Shown here: positions 9,172 to 18,679 of the stretch, one piece after another | Numbering within the stretch: position 1 is the stretch's first letter | Layout of the letters: each line of letters begins with the position of its first letter | The notes under the pieces: model-generated | Told to the model about the DNA's origin: nothing | What the model saw: the letters and a program-made list of their open reading frames with translations, nothing else | Databases searched by the model: none | DNA from: DUOA01 sp012839095 | Lineage (GTDB): Bacteria > Bacillota > Clostridia > Caldicoprobacterales > DTU083 | Direction of reading: 5' to 3' | NCBI GenBank assembly: GCA_050951505.1 | Contig: JBMNJE010000008.1 | Span: forward strand, 57,417 to 121,416 | DNA length: 64,000 nt | Position numbers and translations under genes: made by a program

Positions 9172-10134
9172 CTAAAACAGCCGGTATTCTTTATCAACCT
9201 TGCCTACAATCCTGTTGCTTGTAAGCACCAGTAAAAATCCAAAGACAGACTGGTAGAGGGCAACAGCGGAAGCCATTTCAAACTGTCCGCTCTGGATGGC
9301 CGACCTGTATACATATGTTTCTATAATTTCCGTTGTCGGCAGCAGCAATGGATTGAGATTGGTAAGTGCCATCATCATTCCCAGGTCTCCATTCAGGATC
9401 CTTCCGATTGATAAAAGGAACATAATAATAACTGTAGGCTTAAGCAGTGGTATTGTGATCCTGAATATCTGCTGGATGCGGGTAGCGCCGTCTACGACAG
9501 CCGCCTCATAAAGGGCGGGATCAAAGCCTGTCAGAGCCGCAAAATATATGATGCTCGAGTATCCGGTGCTCTTCCATATATAACTGATGACCAGAATTAC
9601 TCTCCAGTATTTAGGTTCCAGATACCATGACACAGGATCAATACCAAATATTTTCAAAACGTCATTTATAATACCGTTTGTATTAAGAAACATAAACATT
9701 ATGGAACCTAAAGCAACCCATGAAATGAGGTGTGGCAGAAGCATAAATGACTGAGTAATCTTTCGAAACCATTTGCTGCCTATCTCGTTAAGCATAATTG
9801 CCAGGGCAACTGCGAATATGGTTCCAAAAACTATATACATGGAGTTCAGTATTATAGTATTTGCAGTAGCCCGCCAGGCTATATTGAAGTCCGAGAAGAA
9901 GAATTTAAAATTTTCAAAACCTACCCAGGGACTGCCGAATATCCCGTCTCTGTAATTGTAGGCCTTAAAAACAATAACCAGTCCGAACATGGGCATATAA
10001 CCAAACAGGATAAGAGTTATTATTCCGGGCAGGGACAACAGATATAGTGGACCATGTTCACCTATTTCTTTCCTTAGTCTTCTGAAAACCGGAAATCTAT
10101 TCCTGGTCTGAGATGGCAGTCCCGATTTAATCAA
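9172..10134 (-). CDS. Carbohydrate ABC transporter permease (MalF/LplB-like)
   Basis: 320 residues with six membrane spans after a short basic N-terminus (RLRKEIGEHGPLYLLSLPGI). The EAA loop is ALYEAAVVDGATRIQQIFRI. The start codon is TTG at 10134, supported by GGGGG seven bases upstream; no in-frame ATG has a better site. It is the first gene of the importer. No ATP-binding subunit is encoded nearby, as is usual for this subgroup, which borrows a shared MsmX-type ATPase from elsewhere in the genome. Confidence 0.92.
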   Translation of the reverse strand: MIKSGLPSQTRNRFPVFRRLRKEIGEHGPLYLLSLPGIITLILFGYMPMFGLVIVFKAYNYRDGIFGSPWVGFENFKFFFSDFNIAWRATANTIILNSMYIVFGTIFAVALAIMLNEIGSKWFRKITQSFMLLPHLISWVALGSIMFMFLNTNGIINDVLKIFGIDPVSWYLEPKYWRVILVISYIWKSTGYSSIIYFAALTGFDPALYEAAVVDGATRIQQIFRITIPLLKPTVIIMFLLSIGRILNGDLGMMMALTNLNPLLLPTTEIIETYVYRSAIQSGQFEMASAVALYQSVFGFLLVLTSNRIVGKVDKEYRLF

Positions 10135-10175
10135 TTTAATACCCCCATAGCAAGTTAATTAAAATATCGCATAGT

Positions 10176-11000
10176 TCAAAAATCAAAATTATCCGGATCC
10201 GGGCCAAGCCGCCGGTCCTCATTAAGTCCGTCAATTGCCTCCATGTCTTCTGCAGTCAGCCTGAAATCAAAGATATCTGCATTTTCTAAAATGCGATGGC
10301 TGCGCGATGATTTTGGAATTACAACAACCCGGTTTTGCAGATGCCAGCGCAGAACCACCTGGGCAGGAGTTTTTCCATATTTTCTGCTTATATCTGTAAG
10401 GAGCGGAATAGTCAGGGAACCCTGCATCAGGGGACTCCAGGCTTCAATCTGAATATTGTTCCTTTCACAAAAATCCCTTAAATCTTTCTGATTAAGCAAA
10501 GGATGCAGTTCCACCTGATTGACCATGGGAGGCATGTTACTGTTTTTCATCAGCTTCTCAAGATGGTGAATATGAAAGTTGCTGACGCCGATTGCCCGAA
10601 CCGCACCTTCTTCATATAATTTTTCAAAGGCCTTCCAGGTTTCAAGGTATTTCCCTTTTACCGGCCAATGGATTAAATACAGATCAACATATTCCATACC
10701 GAGTACTTTAAGGCTCTTCTCAAAGGCTCTCATTGCATTATCGTAACCATGATCTGCATTCCATACTTTTGTAGTTATAAACAATTCTTCCCTGGGGATG
10801 CCGCTCTCTTTTACAGCCCTGCCGACCTCTGACTCATTGCCGTAATCAGTTGCAGTGTCTATGCTCCTGTATCCTGCACTTATAGCTGTTTTTACCGAGT
10901 CCGTCACTTTATCGGCATCTATATATGCGACTCCAAACCCCAGCCAGGGCATTTTTACTCCATTTCTTAATATAACGGCATCCTTTATGCTTGCAGCCAT
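10176..11000 (-). CDS. Aldo/keto reductase
   Basis: About 274 residues from an ATG at 11000, chosen because AGGAG lies nine bases before it; an upstream in-frame ATG at 11048 lacks a site. The (beta/alpha)8 barrel has the catalytic tetrad in place: DTATDYGNE (Asp, Tyr), TTKVW (Lys) and LIHWP (His). IPKSSRSHRILENADIFDF is the NADPH-binding end. The family reduces aldehydes and keto sugars. It lies 41 bases upstream of the importer genes and downstream of the regulator's terminator, so it is probably the first gene of the sugar operon. Confidence 0.88.
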   Translation of the reverse strand: MAASIKDAVILRNGVKMPWLGFGVAYIDADKVTDSVKTAISAGYRSIDTATDYGNESEVGRAVKESGIPREELFITTKVWNADHGYDNAMRAFEKSLKVLGMEYVDLYLIHWPVKGKYLETWKAFEKLYEEGAVRAIGVSNFHIHHLEKLMKNSNMPPMVNQVELHPLLNQKDLRDFCERNNIQIEAWSPLMQGSLTIPLLTDISRKYGKTPAQVVLRWHLQNRVVVIPKSSRSHRILENADIFDFRLTAEDMEAIDGLNEDRRLGPDPDNFDF

Positions 11001-11062
11001 AACACCGTGCTCCTGTTCTGATTTGATGCACTTATGATAACAAGGCATTAAGAAGAGGTAAA

Positions 11063-11090
11063 TAAAAAAAGATTGTCATCTCTGACAATC
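11063..11090 (-). terminator. Rho-independent terminator of the AraC regulator gene
   Basis: On the minus strand the arms GATTGTCA and TGACAATC (11083-11090 and 11071-11078) pair perfectly around a 4-base loop and are followed by seven T residues (11064-11070 on the complement). It lies about 65 bases beyond the regulator stop and separates it from the reductase-importer operon. Confidence 0.85.
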
Positions 11091-11155
11091 CTTGTTTTTG
11101 CAGTTTAAGATTTTTGTTAATACGTAAATATCTTGCCAAACAGCTGAAACAGCCC

Positions 11156-13432
11156 CTAAATTTTGCTGTTGTTCCGGAACTTTGACGGCGAGACACCGAA
11201 TTTCTTTTTAAAGAGTGAGGTGAAATATGTGCTGCTGTTATAGCCGACTTTTAAAGCTATCTCATTAATATCGGATGTTTGATCCTGACTTAAAAGTTCC
11301 CTTGCCCTGTTCAGCTTAAGATTGTTTACATAATCAGGGAATCGGCTGCCTGCAAGCTCATTAAAAATTCTGCTGAAATACCATGGGCTTACGGAGAACC
11401 GTTCGGCCACGGTGTTCAGGGACAACTGAGGATCAGTGTAATTGTTGTCAATATACTCTATTGCTGCCAAAATGGTATCATGAATGCTTTTCTCTGTTAT
11501 CCCGGTCAGAATCCTGCTTGCCTCTTGGTATAATTCTTTGGACCATTCATTAAGCCGGGTCAGTTCCTCGAAACCGGATATATAATCATATACTTCCACA
11601 TAATCCAGATGCGATTCCGGTATCTCGCCTTCCTTAAGCCCGTCCAGCAGCCTGTAGATGCTGACAGCAAACTGTGTCAGGGCCTTGACGGAGCTCTTAT
11701 AGGTGTGACTTTTGCACTGGGTTATCAGTGAATTGAATGAGTGTTCATATTTATTGAACTCCGACTTTTTAACCGCCTCCACAAGATCATCAGTGTAGGA
11801 GGAAGGAATGTCAGTGTTTTTCAGGGTATCAATAAACCTGGAGCCGAACACATGCCCACTGCCGTAAAACAGGCGATATTTTGTTAATGCATAGGCCGAC
11901 CTGTATTTGTCGACTATTTGATTTACCTTGTCTGATACAGGGCTCACTCCGCAGGTTACGCTTATCTTCAGCATTCTTTGAAGTGTGCCCTGTAATTTCC
12001 CCAATGAATCTATTATTGAATCCGGCTTCAATACACTGTCTGCAGGCCTGCTGACAAACAATGCAATGGTGTCTTCAGAGACCTGGAAGGCTCTGGTGTG
12101 GGCAATTTCACTCAAAAAGTCCGCTGACATGGTAAGGATTGAACTCATTTGAAAAGCTATCGCTTCACGATTGTACTTTTCCTTAAGAGCATCAAATTCA
12201 TCAATTCGCAGGACTATAACGGCATAGACCGCATTCTTTTCCATGAGGACGGCTCTTTCTATGACATCCAGCTCGTCATCCCGGGCAGCATCGTCAGAGA
12301 TGATCATCTTAACAATCATGTTCTGTTCGTTTACCCTCTCCAAAGAGTTAATGCGCTCCACCATTCCGCTCAGCGTGTTTGATATCAGCTGCACTTCATC
12401 TATCCCTCTTGTTTTCATCACCGGATGAGTTATATACCGCCTGATGTTTTCGAAGATGTTTCCAAGCGGTTTGTATATAATATGACTTATGATGATAGAA
12501 ATTAGGATAGTGACCAGTATAATCAGTACAGAGGAAAGAAGCAGAACATTTCTTGCCTTAATAAGTTCACTGATGCTTTGGCTGTAGTCCATAACGGAAA
12601 CTATGAACAGCTTTCCATCCTCCACTTCTAAGTGATGGATGTTTACATATCTGTCATCTATAGTTGATTTAAACATCTGGTAAGGCTTCTCTGAAAGAAT
12701 AACCCGGCCGATGTGTTCTTCATCCAAATCTATGCTGTTGCCCCATTGCATTGCAATATTGCCATCCCTGTCAATAATGAAGACGCTTTTGCCGCTTGCA
12801 TCCTCATCGGCAAAGATGTTGCTCTTCAGTTCGACTAAATCAATATTTATGGCAACTGCATAATCCATATTCCGGCCTGCTGAAACACCTTCATGGAAGA
12901 AGACCGTCATGGTATGAACCGAACCCCCGTTCATCAGGTCCAGCTCCCAGATGGTGGGATTTACTGAAATATTATTGTTTTTCACCAGATTGAAGAGCTT
13001 CTCCTGGGCATCATGGGATTCCGTTTTATTGGTTACATTCAATACAATTTCATTATTGTTAAAATAATATATAGAGTTAATGAAGGCATTGGCAGTTAAC
13101 ACGCTTTTTGTATGGGACACAGCATGAGAGTAGTTTCCGGACCACTCCCTGTCTCCCGTCATCATAATGGACTTTATGGCAGGGTTCTGGTACAACTCCA
13201 TTGCAGTTCTCCTGGCTGAATCAATGTAGCCGCCTAAAACCCTCTCAATATTTAAAAGCTCAAGCCTGTACTGCCTGTTCATATCTTCCGTTGCTTTGGT
13301 GCTGAAGAAGTAGAATGTAAATAAGGACAGAACAATAACGGCTATAACCGATACTACTGTTATGCTGAGAAAAAGCTTTATGAAATAGGAGGTTTTCCTA
13401 AAGTATTTCTGTCGTATTTTCCGTATTGGCAA
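11156..13432 (-). CDS. Membrane-bound AraC-family transcriptional regulator
   Basis: About 758 residues. I choose a TTG at 13432 because GGGAG lies eight bases upstream and the following PIRKIRQKYFRKTSYF is the usual basic start. A membrane span (about 17-43) precedes an extracellular sensor domain of about 250 residues (Cache-like in position). A second span (LLLSSVLIILVTILISIII) follows, then a linker with a regulator-type cytoplasmic domain. The last 100 residues form an AraC DNA-binding domain (LSLNTVAERFSVSPWYFSRI and VGYNSSTYFTSLFKKKFGVS). This architecture is common beside LplABC-type importers in Clostridia and Paenibacillus, so it probably controls the adjacent sugar operon. Confidence 0.88.
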   Translation of the reverse strand: MPIRKIRQKYFRKTSYFIKLFLSITVVSVIAVIVLSLFTFYFFSTKATEDMNRQYRLELLNIERVLGGYIDSARRTAMELYQNPAIKSIMMTGDREWSGNYSHAVSHTKSVLTANAFINSIYYFNNNEIVLNVTNKTESHDAQEKLFNLVKNNNISVNPTIWELDLMNGGSVHTMTVFFHEGVSAGRNMDYAVAINIDLVELKSNIFADEDASGKSVFIIDRDGNIAMQWGNSIDLDEEHIGRVILSEKPYQMFKSTIDDRYVNIHHLEVEDGKLFIVSVMDYSQSISELIKARNVLLLSSVLIILVTILISIIISHIIYKPLGNIFENIRRYITHPVMKTRGIDEVQLISNTLSGMVERINSLERVNEQNMIVKMIISDDAARDDELDVIERAVLMEKNAVYAVIVLRIDEFDALKEKYNREAIAFQMSSILTMSADFLSEIAHTRAFQVSEDTIALFVSRPADSVLKPDSIIDSLGKLQGTLQRMLKISVTCGVSPVSDKVNQIVDKYRSAYALTKYRLFYGSGHVFGSRFIDTLKNTDIPSSYTDDLVEAVKKSEFNKYEHSFNSLITQCKSHTYKSSVKALTQFAVSIYRLLDGLKEGEIPESHLDYVEVYDYISGFEELTRLNEWSKELYQEASRILTGITEKSIHDTILAAIEYIDNNYTDPQLSLNTVAERFSVSPWYFSRIFNELAGSRFPDYVNNLKLNRARELLSQDQTSDINEIALKVGYNSSTYFTSLFKKKFGVSPSKFRNNSKI

Positions 13433-13581
13433 TATATATACTCCCTGACTATAATATAAAATTTCACCTTGTAAGGCGTTTAGCTTTACGCTAATAACTA
13501 TAACAAGCAGAAAACTGTATGTCAAACCGCCCGCTGCATGGAAAAATGTTCAAACCTTGTGTCAGTAAATTACTGCCAAAC

Positions 13582-14838
13582 TTAATCCCTTGTCCTTATG
13601 TCCTTGCCGGAAGGCCTCTGATAAATCTGCAGATCAAACTGGGGGACCACAGCCAGAATATGATCGAAAATGTCTGCCTGAACCGATTCATGCTCCACCC
13701 ACACGGTACTGCCGGTAAAGCAGTATATCTCTATGGGCAGTCCGTGCTCGGTAGGCGCCAGCTGCCGCACCATGGTGATCATATTCTGATTGAGGGCAGG
13801 CAGGTTTTTCAGATACTCCTGCACATAGGCCCGAAAGGTCCCTACATTGGTCATCCGCCTTCCGTTGACCAGCTGCTCCGGATCTATATTGCGGCTTCTG
13901 TTATACTCCTCTATTTCCTGCCTTTTTCTCTGTATATAGTCGGTAAGATAATGGAATTTCTCATATTTTTGCAGCATTTCCTCGGTACAGAACTTAATGC
14001 TGTTCATATCGATGTACACAGCCCTTTTGATTCTCCTGCCGCCGGACTCATGCATCCCCCTCCAGTTCTTGAAGGAGTCGGAAATCAGGGCATGGGTGGG
14101 AATCATGGTAATGGTTTTATCCCAGTTGCGTACCTTGACGGTATGCAGGGTTATATCAATAACGTCCCCGTCTGCGTTGTATTTGGGCATTTCTATCCAG
14201 TCGCCGACACGGACCATATCGTTTCCTGAAAGCTGAATGCCGGCCACAAAACCCAGGATGGAGTTTTGGAAAACAAGCAGCAGCACCGCTGAAAAAACGC
14301 CGATTCCGCTTAAGAGAGCCCAGGGAGGACGATCCAGCAGTACGGAAATTATAACGATAATGCCCACTATGGAAAAAACTATCTTCAGCACCTGTATGAA
14401 GCCTTTAATGGGCCTTTCCCTGGAAATCTCAAAGGTCCGGTACAGTGCCTCAATGCCGTCCATAAGGGATGACAGGATGAGCAAGGTAACCAGAACTATA
14501 TAGGAAAAAGCCAGACGCTGTATCCATACCTGCAGGCCGGGAAATACAGGTGCAGCCATGTGTATGATTACAGCCGGTGCCAGATTGGCAATCCTTGAAA
14601 AGAGGTTGCGTTCCAGCAGTATATCATCCCATTTGTTTTTGCTGCGCCTGATATATGCAGCCAGGACTTTTGTCAGAATAATCCTGACCAGAAACCAGGA
14701 CAGCACGCAGGCAATTATAATGGCCAGAACCACCAGAGCATTGGCCAGGGGATTAACCCAGGCATCCGATAAGGAATTCGCCGGCCTATTTTTCAGCAGC
14801 CATTGTTCAATTGATTTAATCAGCTCAGATTTATTCAT
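13582..14838 (-). CDS. MscS-family mechanosensitive ion channel (YbdG-like)
   Basis: 418 residues. Several N-terminal membrane spans (LANALVVLAIIIACVLSWFL and later VLKIVFSIVGIIVIISVLL) lead into the pore helix region ALLSGIGVFSAVLLLVFQNS. The beta domain follows: GNDMVRVGDWIEMPKYNADG, then VIDITLHTVKVRNWDKTITM and IPTHALISDSFKNWRGM. The extended C-terminal part with ESGGRRIKRAVYIDMNSIKF marks the larger YbdG-type branch, which opens on osmotic down-shock. It reads toward the AraC regulator gene but no functional link is apparent. Confidence 0.9.
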   Translation of the reverse strand: MNKSELIKSIEQWLLKNRPANSLSDAWVNPLANALVVLAIIIACVLSWFLVRIILTKVLAAYIRRSKNKWDDILLERNLFSRIANLAPAVIIHMAAPVFPGLQVWIQRLAFSYIVLVTLLILSSLMDGIEALYRTFEISRERPIKGFIQVLKIVFSIVGIIVIISVLLDRPPWALLSGIGVFSAVLLLVFQNSILGFVAGIQLSGNDMVRVGDWIEMPKYNADGDVIDITLHTVKVRNWDKTITMIPTHALISDSFKNWRGMHESGGRRIKRAVYIDMNSIKFCTEEMLQKYEKFHYLTDYIQRKRQEIEEYNRSRNIDPEQLVNGRRMTNVGTFRAYVQEYLKNLPALNQNMITMVRQLAPTEHGLPIEIYCFTGSTVWVEHESVQADIFDHILAVVPQFDLQIYQRPSGKDIRTRD

Positions 14839-14846
14839 CTTTCCCT

Positions 14847-14890
14847 CACTCTCTGTTTCTTAACTTCACTCTCTGTTTCTTAACTTCACT
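14847..14890. repeat. 20-base tandem repeat, 2.2 copies
   Basis: CACTCTCTGTTTCTTAACTT occurs at 14847-14866 and 14867-14886, with a further CACT. It lies between the addA 3' end and the channel gene, just upstream of the channel's ribosome site. Confidence 0.7.
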
Positions 14891-14972
14891 CGGTTTCAAT
14901 AATCGCTTCAAATTCCACAGGGGTGCTGCCGGGAAGGGCATTAACGAAAAAATACACAGCCTCGTTTATTAC
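14886..14972 (-). pseudogene. Possible 3' remnant of a RidA-like gene
   Basis: In a frame different from addA the minus strand reads VINEAVYFFVNALPGSTPVE then FEAIIETE before a TGA at 14886-14888. The LPGSTPVEFEAII pattern resembles the C-terminal strand of RidA (YjgF) proteins, whose ends read L..G..VEIEAIA. There is no start codon, and upstream the frame runs into addA. It may be the tail of a gene removed by deletion, or a chance resemblance over 28 codons. Confidence 0.25.
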
Positions 14973-17900
14973 ATGCTTACCGCCTGATTGGCATGGAGCA
15001 GGCAAAGGATGCGCTCCTTCACCGGTTTTCCGGTAATCTGTTCCAGTGCCTCTGCATATAAGTTCATCTGAATGCGGTAGCGCTCTGCCAGTTCCTTAAC
15101 CTTCTGCGGCGAATCCACATAATCCGTTTTATAATCCACCAGTACCCACTGACCATCCTCTTCAAAGAAGCAGTCAATAACCCCCTGGACCAAAAGGGTA
15201 TCGTTGACAGGCGGCATATCAGGAAACAACTGGCCGGCTTTCTTGCGGAGATTAAAAGGAACCTCCCGCCGCAGGCCGCCTGCCCTCCTGATGCGGCGGC
15301 CGATTTCGCTGTTCAGGAAGTCTGTTATCATATTCAGGTCTGCTGCTCTGACCTCCTCCTCTGTTAAGAGCTCCCGCTGCACCATTTCATTGAGCTGAAC
15401 CAATACCTCATCCTTATCCCCTGCCCGGTCCAGATCCAGGTGCTGAAGGATAAAGTGCACAATGCTGCCTATTTCAGCAGCGGTAAACTGCCTGCTGCCT
15501 TCCAGAAATCCGGGACGGGCAAGCCGGGAGGAGGCAGCTGTGGCAAAGGAGGGAAGAGATTCCTCCGCTTCCTCTAAAAGCTGCGCTGCCCTCAGGCCGT
15601 GCAGCTTGCTGATTTCAGTGACTGTCAGCTTGGAGGGAATGTTCACCGCATGGCGATGAGGGTACTCCCAGGTAAATCTCTCGTTTATCATGGCACGAAT
15701 GTGGTCAGCACCTAATCCCTTCAGCCTGCCGGCTTCATCGCTCTCAGGCTGCTGCCTGCCGTCCGCCTCTCCGTCTGACTGCTGCCTTTCAGCTTCAAGA
15801 CGGGGTATATATTCCTCCGGATGCTTAAGCCTGTGCAGGAACTCACTTCGGCTGACCGCTTCTTCCCGCCTGAATTCTGCAATATCCCCCCGGCTGTGCA
15901 GCTGCAGCTTCCATTTGGATTCATCCGCAATAAGAGGCTGATCAAAGGGCTCGTCCAGCAGGCTTCTGAGCACATCTCCGTCCGGATGGCGCATAAGAAC
16001 CGGCCCAATCCAATCCAGGAAGCACAGGGCTTTGGACAGGGAATAGGAACTCACAGGCTTTGCCCAGTTTCCGGCCGTTTTTTTCAGATCGCCTGCTGAG
16101 CCCAGCAGGATGAGCCGCTCCTTTGCCCTGGTCATGGCCACATATAGTATGCGCATCTCCTCCGACAGGTTTTCAGTCCTGATTATATGTTTCATGGCCG
16201 TCCTGGCCAGGGTTTGGCAGGTCTGCCGGGTGTCCGGATTGACATATTTGGGGCCCAGCCCCAGATCCTTGTGGAAAAGAACCGGTGCTTTGGTATCCGA
16301 AAAATTGAACCTCCTGCCAAGGCCGGCCAGAATTACCACAGGGAATTCCAGACCCTTGCTCTTATGAATGCTCATTATGCGCAGGACATTTTCATTCTCC
16401 CCCAGGGTTTTTGCAACACCCATATCCCCGGTGCCGCCCTGCAGCTTTTCTATGAAGCGGATAAACTGAAACAGGCCCTTGACTGAGGTCTGCTGGAACT
16501 GCCTTGCCCGTTCCAGGAGGATCCGGAGGTTGGCCTGCCGCTGCTGCCCGCCCGGCATGGCTCCTGCATAATAATAGTAACCGGATTCCATATAGAGCTT
16601 CCAGATGAAATCCTCCATGGGAAGATAGCGGGAAGCATTCTGCCACTCTTCGATTTTCTCATAGAAGGCCTTCAGCCGCCCTGCCAGCTCATCCTCATGT
16701 TTCTCAGCGTATTCCATTGCCGCACGGTAAAAGAACCTGGAATTATCGGCAGTGCGAATGCGTATCAGATCGTCTGCATCAAAACCGCCTATGGGCGAGC
16801 GCATAACCGTAAGAAGGGGAATATCCTGGCATTTGTTGTCTATCACATTCAGAAGAGCTGTTATGGTTTTAACTTCCAAAGCTTCAAAATATCCGGTATT
16901 AACGTCTGCATAGACCGGAATGCCGCGGGCTGAAAAAACCTCCTGATAGACTGATGCCCGGTTCTTTGTGGTTCTCAGCAGAAGCACAATGTCCCGGTAT
17001 TCTGCCTTCCGATAAGCATCCAGCCTGGCATCATAAATCTCCCTGCCTACTATCTCTTTTATCTGCTCAGCTAAGATAGCGGCTTCCACTTCAGTTTCAT
17101 TCAGATTCTCAAGCTCGGGATCCAGCTCTTCATCATCGTCTGTATTCTTTTCGATGAGATGAAGCTCAACCTCCGGCTCTGATTCGGGATGCAGTGCGCG
17201 CCCGGGGTAAAGAGCAGCCTTGTCATCATATTCCAGTTCCCCCAGCTGAGGAGACATGATGTTTCTGAATATATAATTGACTGAGTCAAGAATGGATTTA
17301 CGGCTCCTGAAATTCCGATTCAAATCGATACGCCGGTCAGTCTCGCCTTCGCCGGCCCTGTAGGAACCGTATTTCTCCAGAAAGATGGAAGGGTCAGCCA
17401 GGCGGAAGCGGTAGATGCTCTGCTTGACGTCACCTACCATGAATACATTGTTTCCCCTGCTGATGCGGCTTATGATGGTATCCTGTACCAAATTGCTGTC
17501 CTGGTATTCATCTATGAAGATATGGCTATACTTCTGCTTAAGCTCATCAGCCGCCCGGGAGTGCTCCAGTATCTTCAGGGTGTAGTGCTCCAGATCGTTA
17601 AAGTCCAGAATCCCCTTCTCCTGCTTCTGCTTTTTAAATTCGCTGTCAAATTTGAAGACCAATTCACCCAGGTATTGGATATAAGGGTAGAGTTCATTCA
17701 GCTGTTCTATGCTTTGGGTCAGGTCCTGATCCAAAATTCCGTCAGCTGTATTCTTAAGCGCCTTCTTTGCCTGCTCTCTCAGCTTTCTTACCTGCTCTTT
17801 CAGATCCTCATCCACGTCTTTCCCGCAGCCCTTCAGCCTTGAAAACTTCACCCGGCCGTAGGCATTGCGGCAGGCCTGGAGACCTTTGCCCGCAGCCAGC

Positions 17901-18679
17901 AGAATATCATTCATCTGCCTTATGTCATCAAGCAGATTTTCCTCATAGGGTGCAGGCCCGTACGGCTTCCGGCACAGGCTCAGGGCTTCCTCCAGCAGGC
18001 TGACAATGCCCTGAATATCCAATCGGACGGCATCCAGGAGGGCCCTGCCCCAGGGGCTTTTCTCCATGCCGGCAGCATCTGCCGCAAAGTCCTGAATCCG
18101 CTCCTCCAGCCATTGCAGGGGATATGGCTTGCTCTGTATGAAATTGTGCAGCCCCAATACCAGATCCTGCAGACCTGTGTCCTGCCTGTTGCTGCTGAAT
18201 CTCTCCACCAGCCCTAAAAAAGCTTCTGAACCCTTCTCATATTCCTTTTCGAACAGGTCCTCCACCACTTCCAGCTTTATAAGGCTGCATTCCGTTTCAT
18301 CCCCGATACGAAAACCGGGGTCCAGATCGATGACATGGAAATATTTGCGGATAACGCTGATGCAGAAGGAATGCAGGGTGCTGATGGAGGCTTTGGCCAG
18401 GAGATTGAGCTGACTGCGCAGGTGCTCATTGTCTTCCTCATTGCTGCCGTCCATGGCTTTTGTCAGGGCAGTGCCGATGCGCTCCCTCATTTCTCCGGCA
18501 GCAGCATTGGTAAAGGTGACCACTAAAAGGCTGTCCAGCTCCACCCTGTCCCTAAGGATGAGCTGCAGGATCCGTTCCGTCAGCACCGCCGTCTTTCCCG
18601 AACCGGCAGCAGCGGAAACCAGCAAATTGCAGTTCCGGGCATCTATGGCCGTCTGTTGTTCACTTGTCCATAGGGGCAT
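14969..18679 (-). CDS. addA: ATP-dependent helicase/nuclease subunit A (AddA)
   Basis: 1236 residues, close to Bacillus AddA. UvrD-type helicase motifs are present: Q-motif WTSEQQTAIDA, Walker A SAAAGSGKTAVLTERI, Walker B FIDEYQDSN, then VGDVKQSIYRFRLADP, MSIHKSKGLEFPVVILAG and YVAMTRAKERLI. The C-terminal RecB-type nuclease domain carries AEIGSIVHFILQ and the catalytic LVDYKTDYV. AddA with AddB unwinds and resects double-strand breaks to feed RecA, and recognises Chi-like sites. The ATG directly abuts the addB TAA, so translation is coupled. The nuclease motif looks intact. Confidence 0.97.
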   Translation of the reverse strand: MPLWTSEQQTAIDARNCNLLVSAAAGSGKTAVLTERILQLILRDRVELDSLLVVTFTNAAAGEMRERIGTALTKAMDGSNEEDNEHLRSQLNLLAKASISTLHSFCISVIRKYFHVIDLDPGFRIGDETECSLIKLEVVEDLFEKEYEKGSEAFLGLVERFSSNRQDTGLQDLVLGLHNFIQSKPYPLQWLEERIQDFAADAAGMEKSPWGRALLDAVRLDIQGIVSLLEEALSLCRKPYGPAPYEENLLDDIRQMNDILLAAGKGLQACRNAYGRVKFSRLKGCGKDVDEDLKEQVRKLREQAKKALKNTADGILDQDLTQSIEQLNELYPYIQYLGELVFKFDSEFKKQKQEKGILDFNDLEHYTLKILEHSRAADELKQKYSHIFIDEYQDSNLVQDTIISRISRGNNVFMVGDVKQSIYRFRLADPSIFLEKYGSYRAGEGETDRRIDLNRNFRSRKSILDSVNYIFRNIMSPQLGELEYDDKAALYPGRALHPESEPEVELHLIEKNTDDDEELDPELENLNETEVEAAILAEQIKEIVGREIYDARLDAYRKAEYRDIVLLLRTTKNRASVYQEVFSARGIPVYADVNTGYFEALEVKTITALLNVIDNKCQDIPLLTVMRSPIGGFDADDLIRIRTADNSRFFYRAAMEYAEKHEDELAGRLKAFYEKIEEWQNASRYLPMEDFIWKLYMESGYYYYAGAMPGGQQRQANLRILLERARQFQQTSVKGLFQFIRFIEKLQGGTGDMGVAKTLGENENVLRIMSIHKSKGLEFPVVILAGLGRRFNFSDTKAPVLFHKDLGLGPKYVNPDTRQTCQTLARTAMKHIIRTENLSEEMRILYVAMTRAKERLILLGSAGDLKKTAGNWAKPVSSYSLSKALCFLDWIGPVLMRHPDGDVLRSLLDEPFDQPLIADESKWKLQLHSRGDIAEFRREEAVSRSEFLHRLKHPEEYIPRLEAERQQSDGEADGRQQPESDEAGRLKGLGADHIRAMINERFTWEYPHRHAVNIPSKLTVTEISKLHGLRAAQLLEEAEESLPSFATAASSRLARPGFLEGSRQFTAAEIGSIVHFILQHLDLDRAGDKDEVLVQLNEMVQRELLTEEEVRAADLNMITDFLNSEIGRRIRRAGGLRREVPFNLRKKAGQLFPDMPPVNDTLLVQGVIDCFFEEDGQWVLVDYKTDYVDSPQKVKELAERYRIQMNLYAEALEQITGKPVKERILCLLHANQAVSM

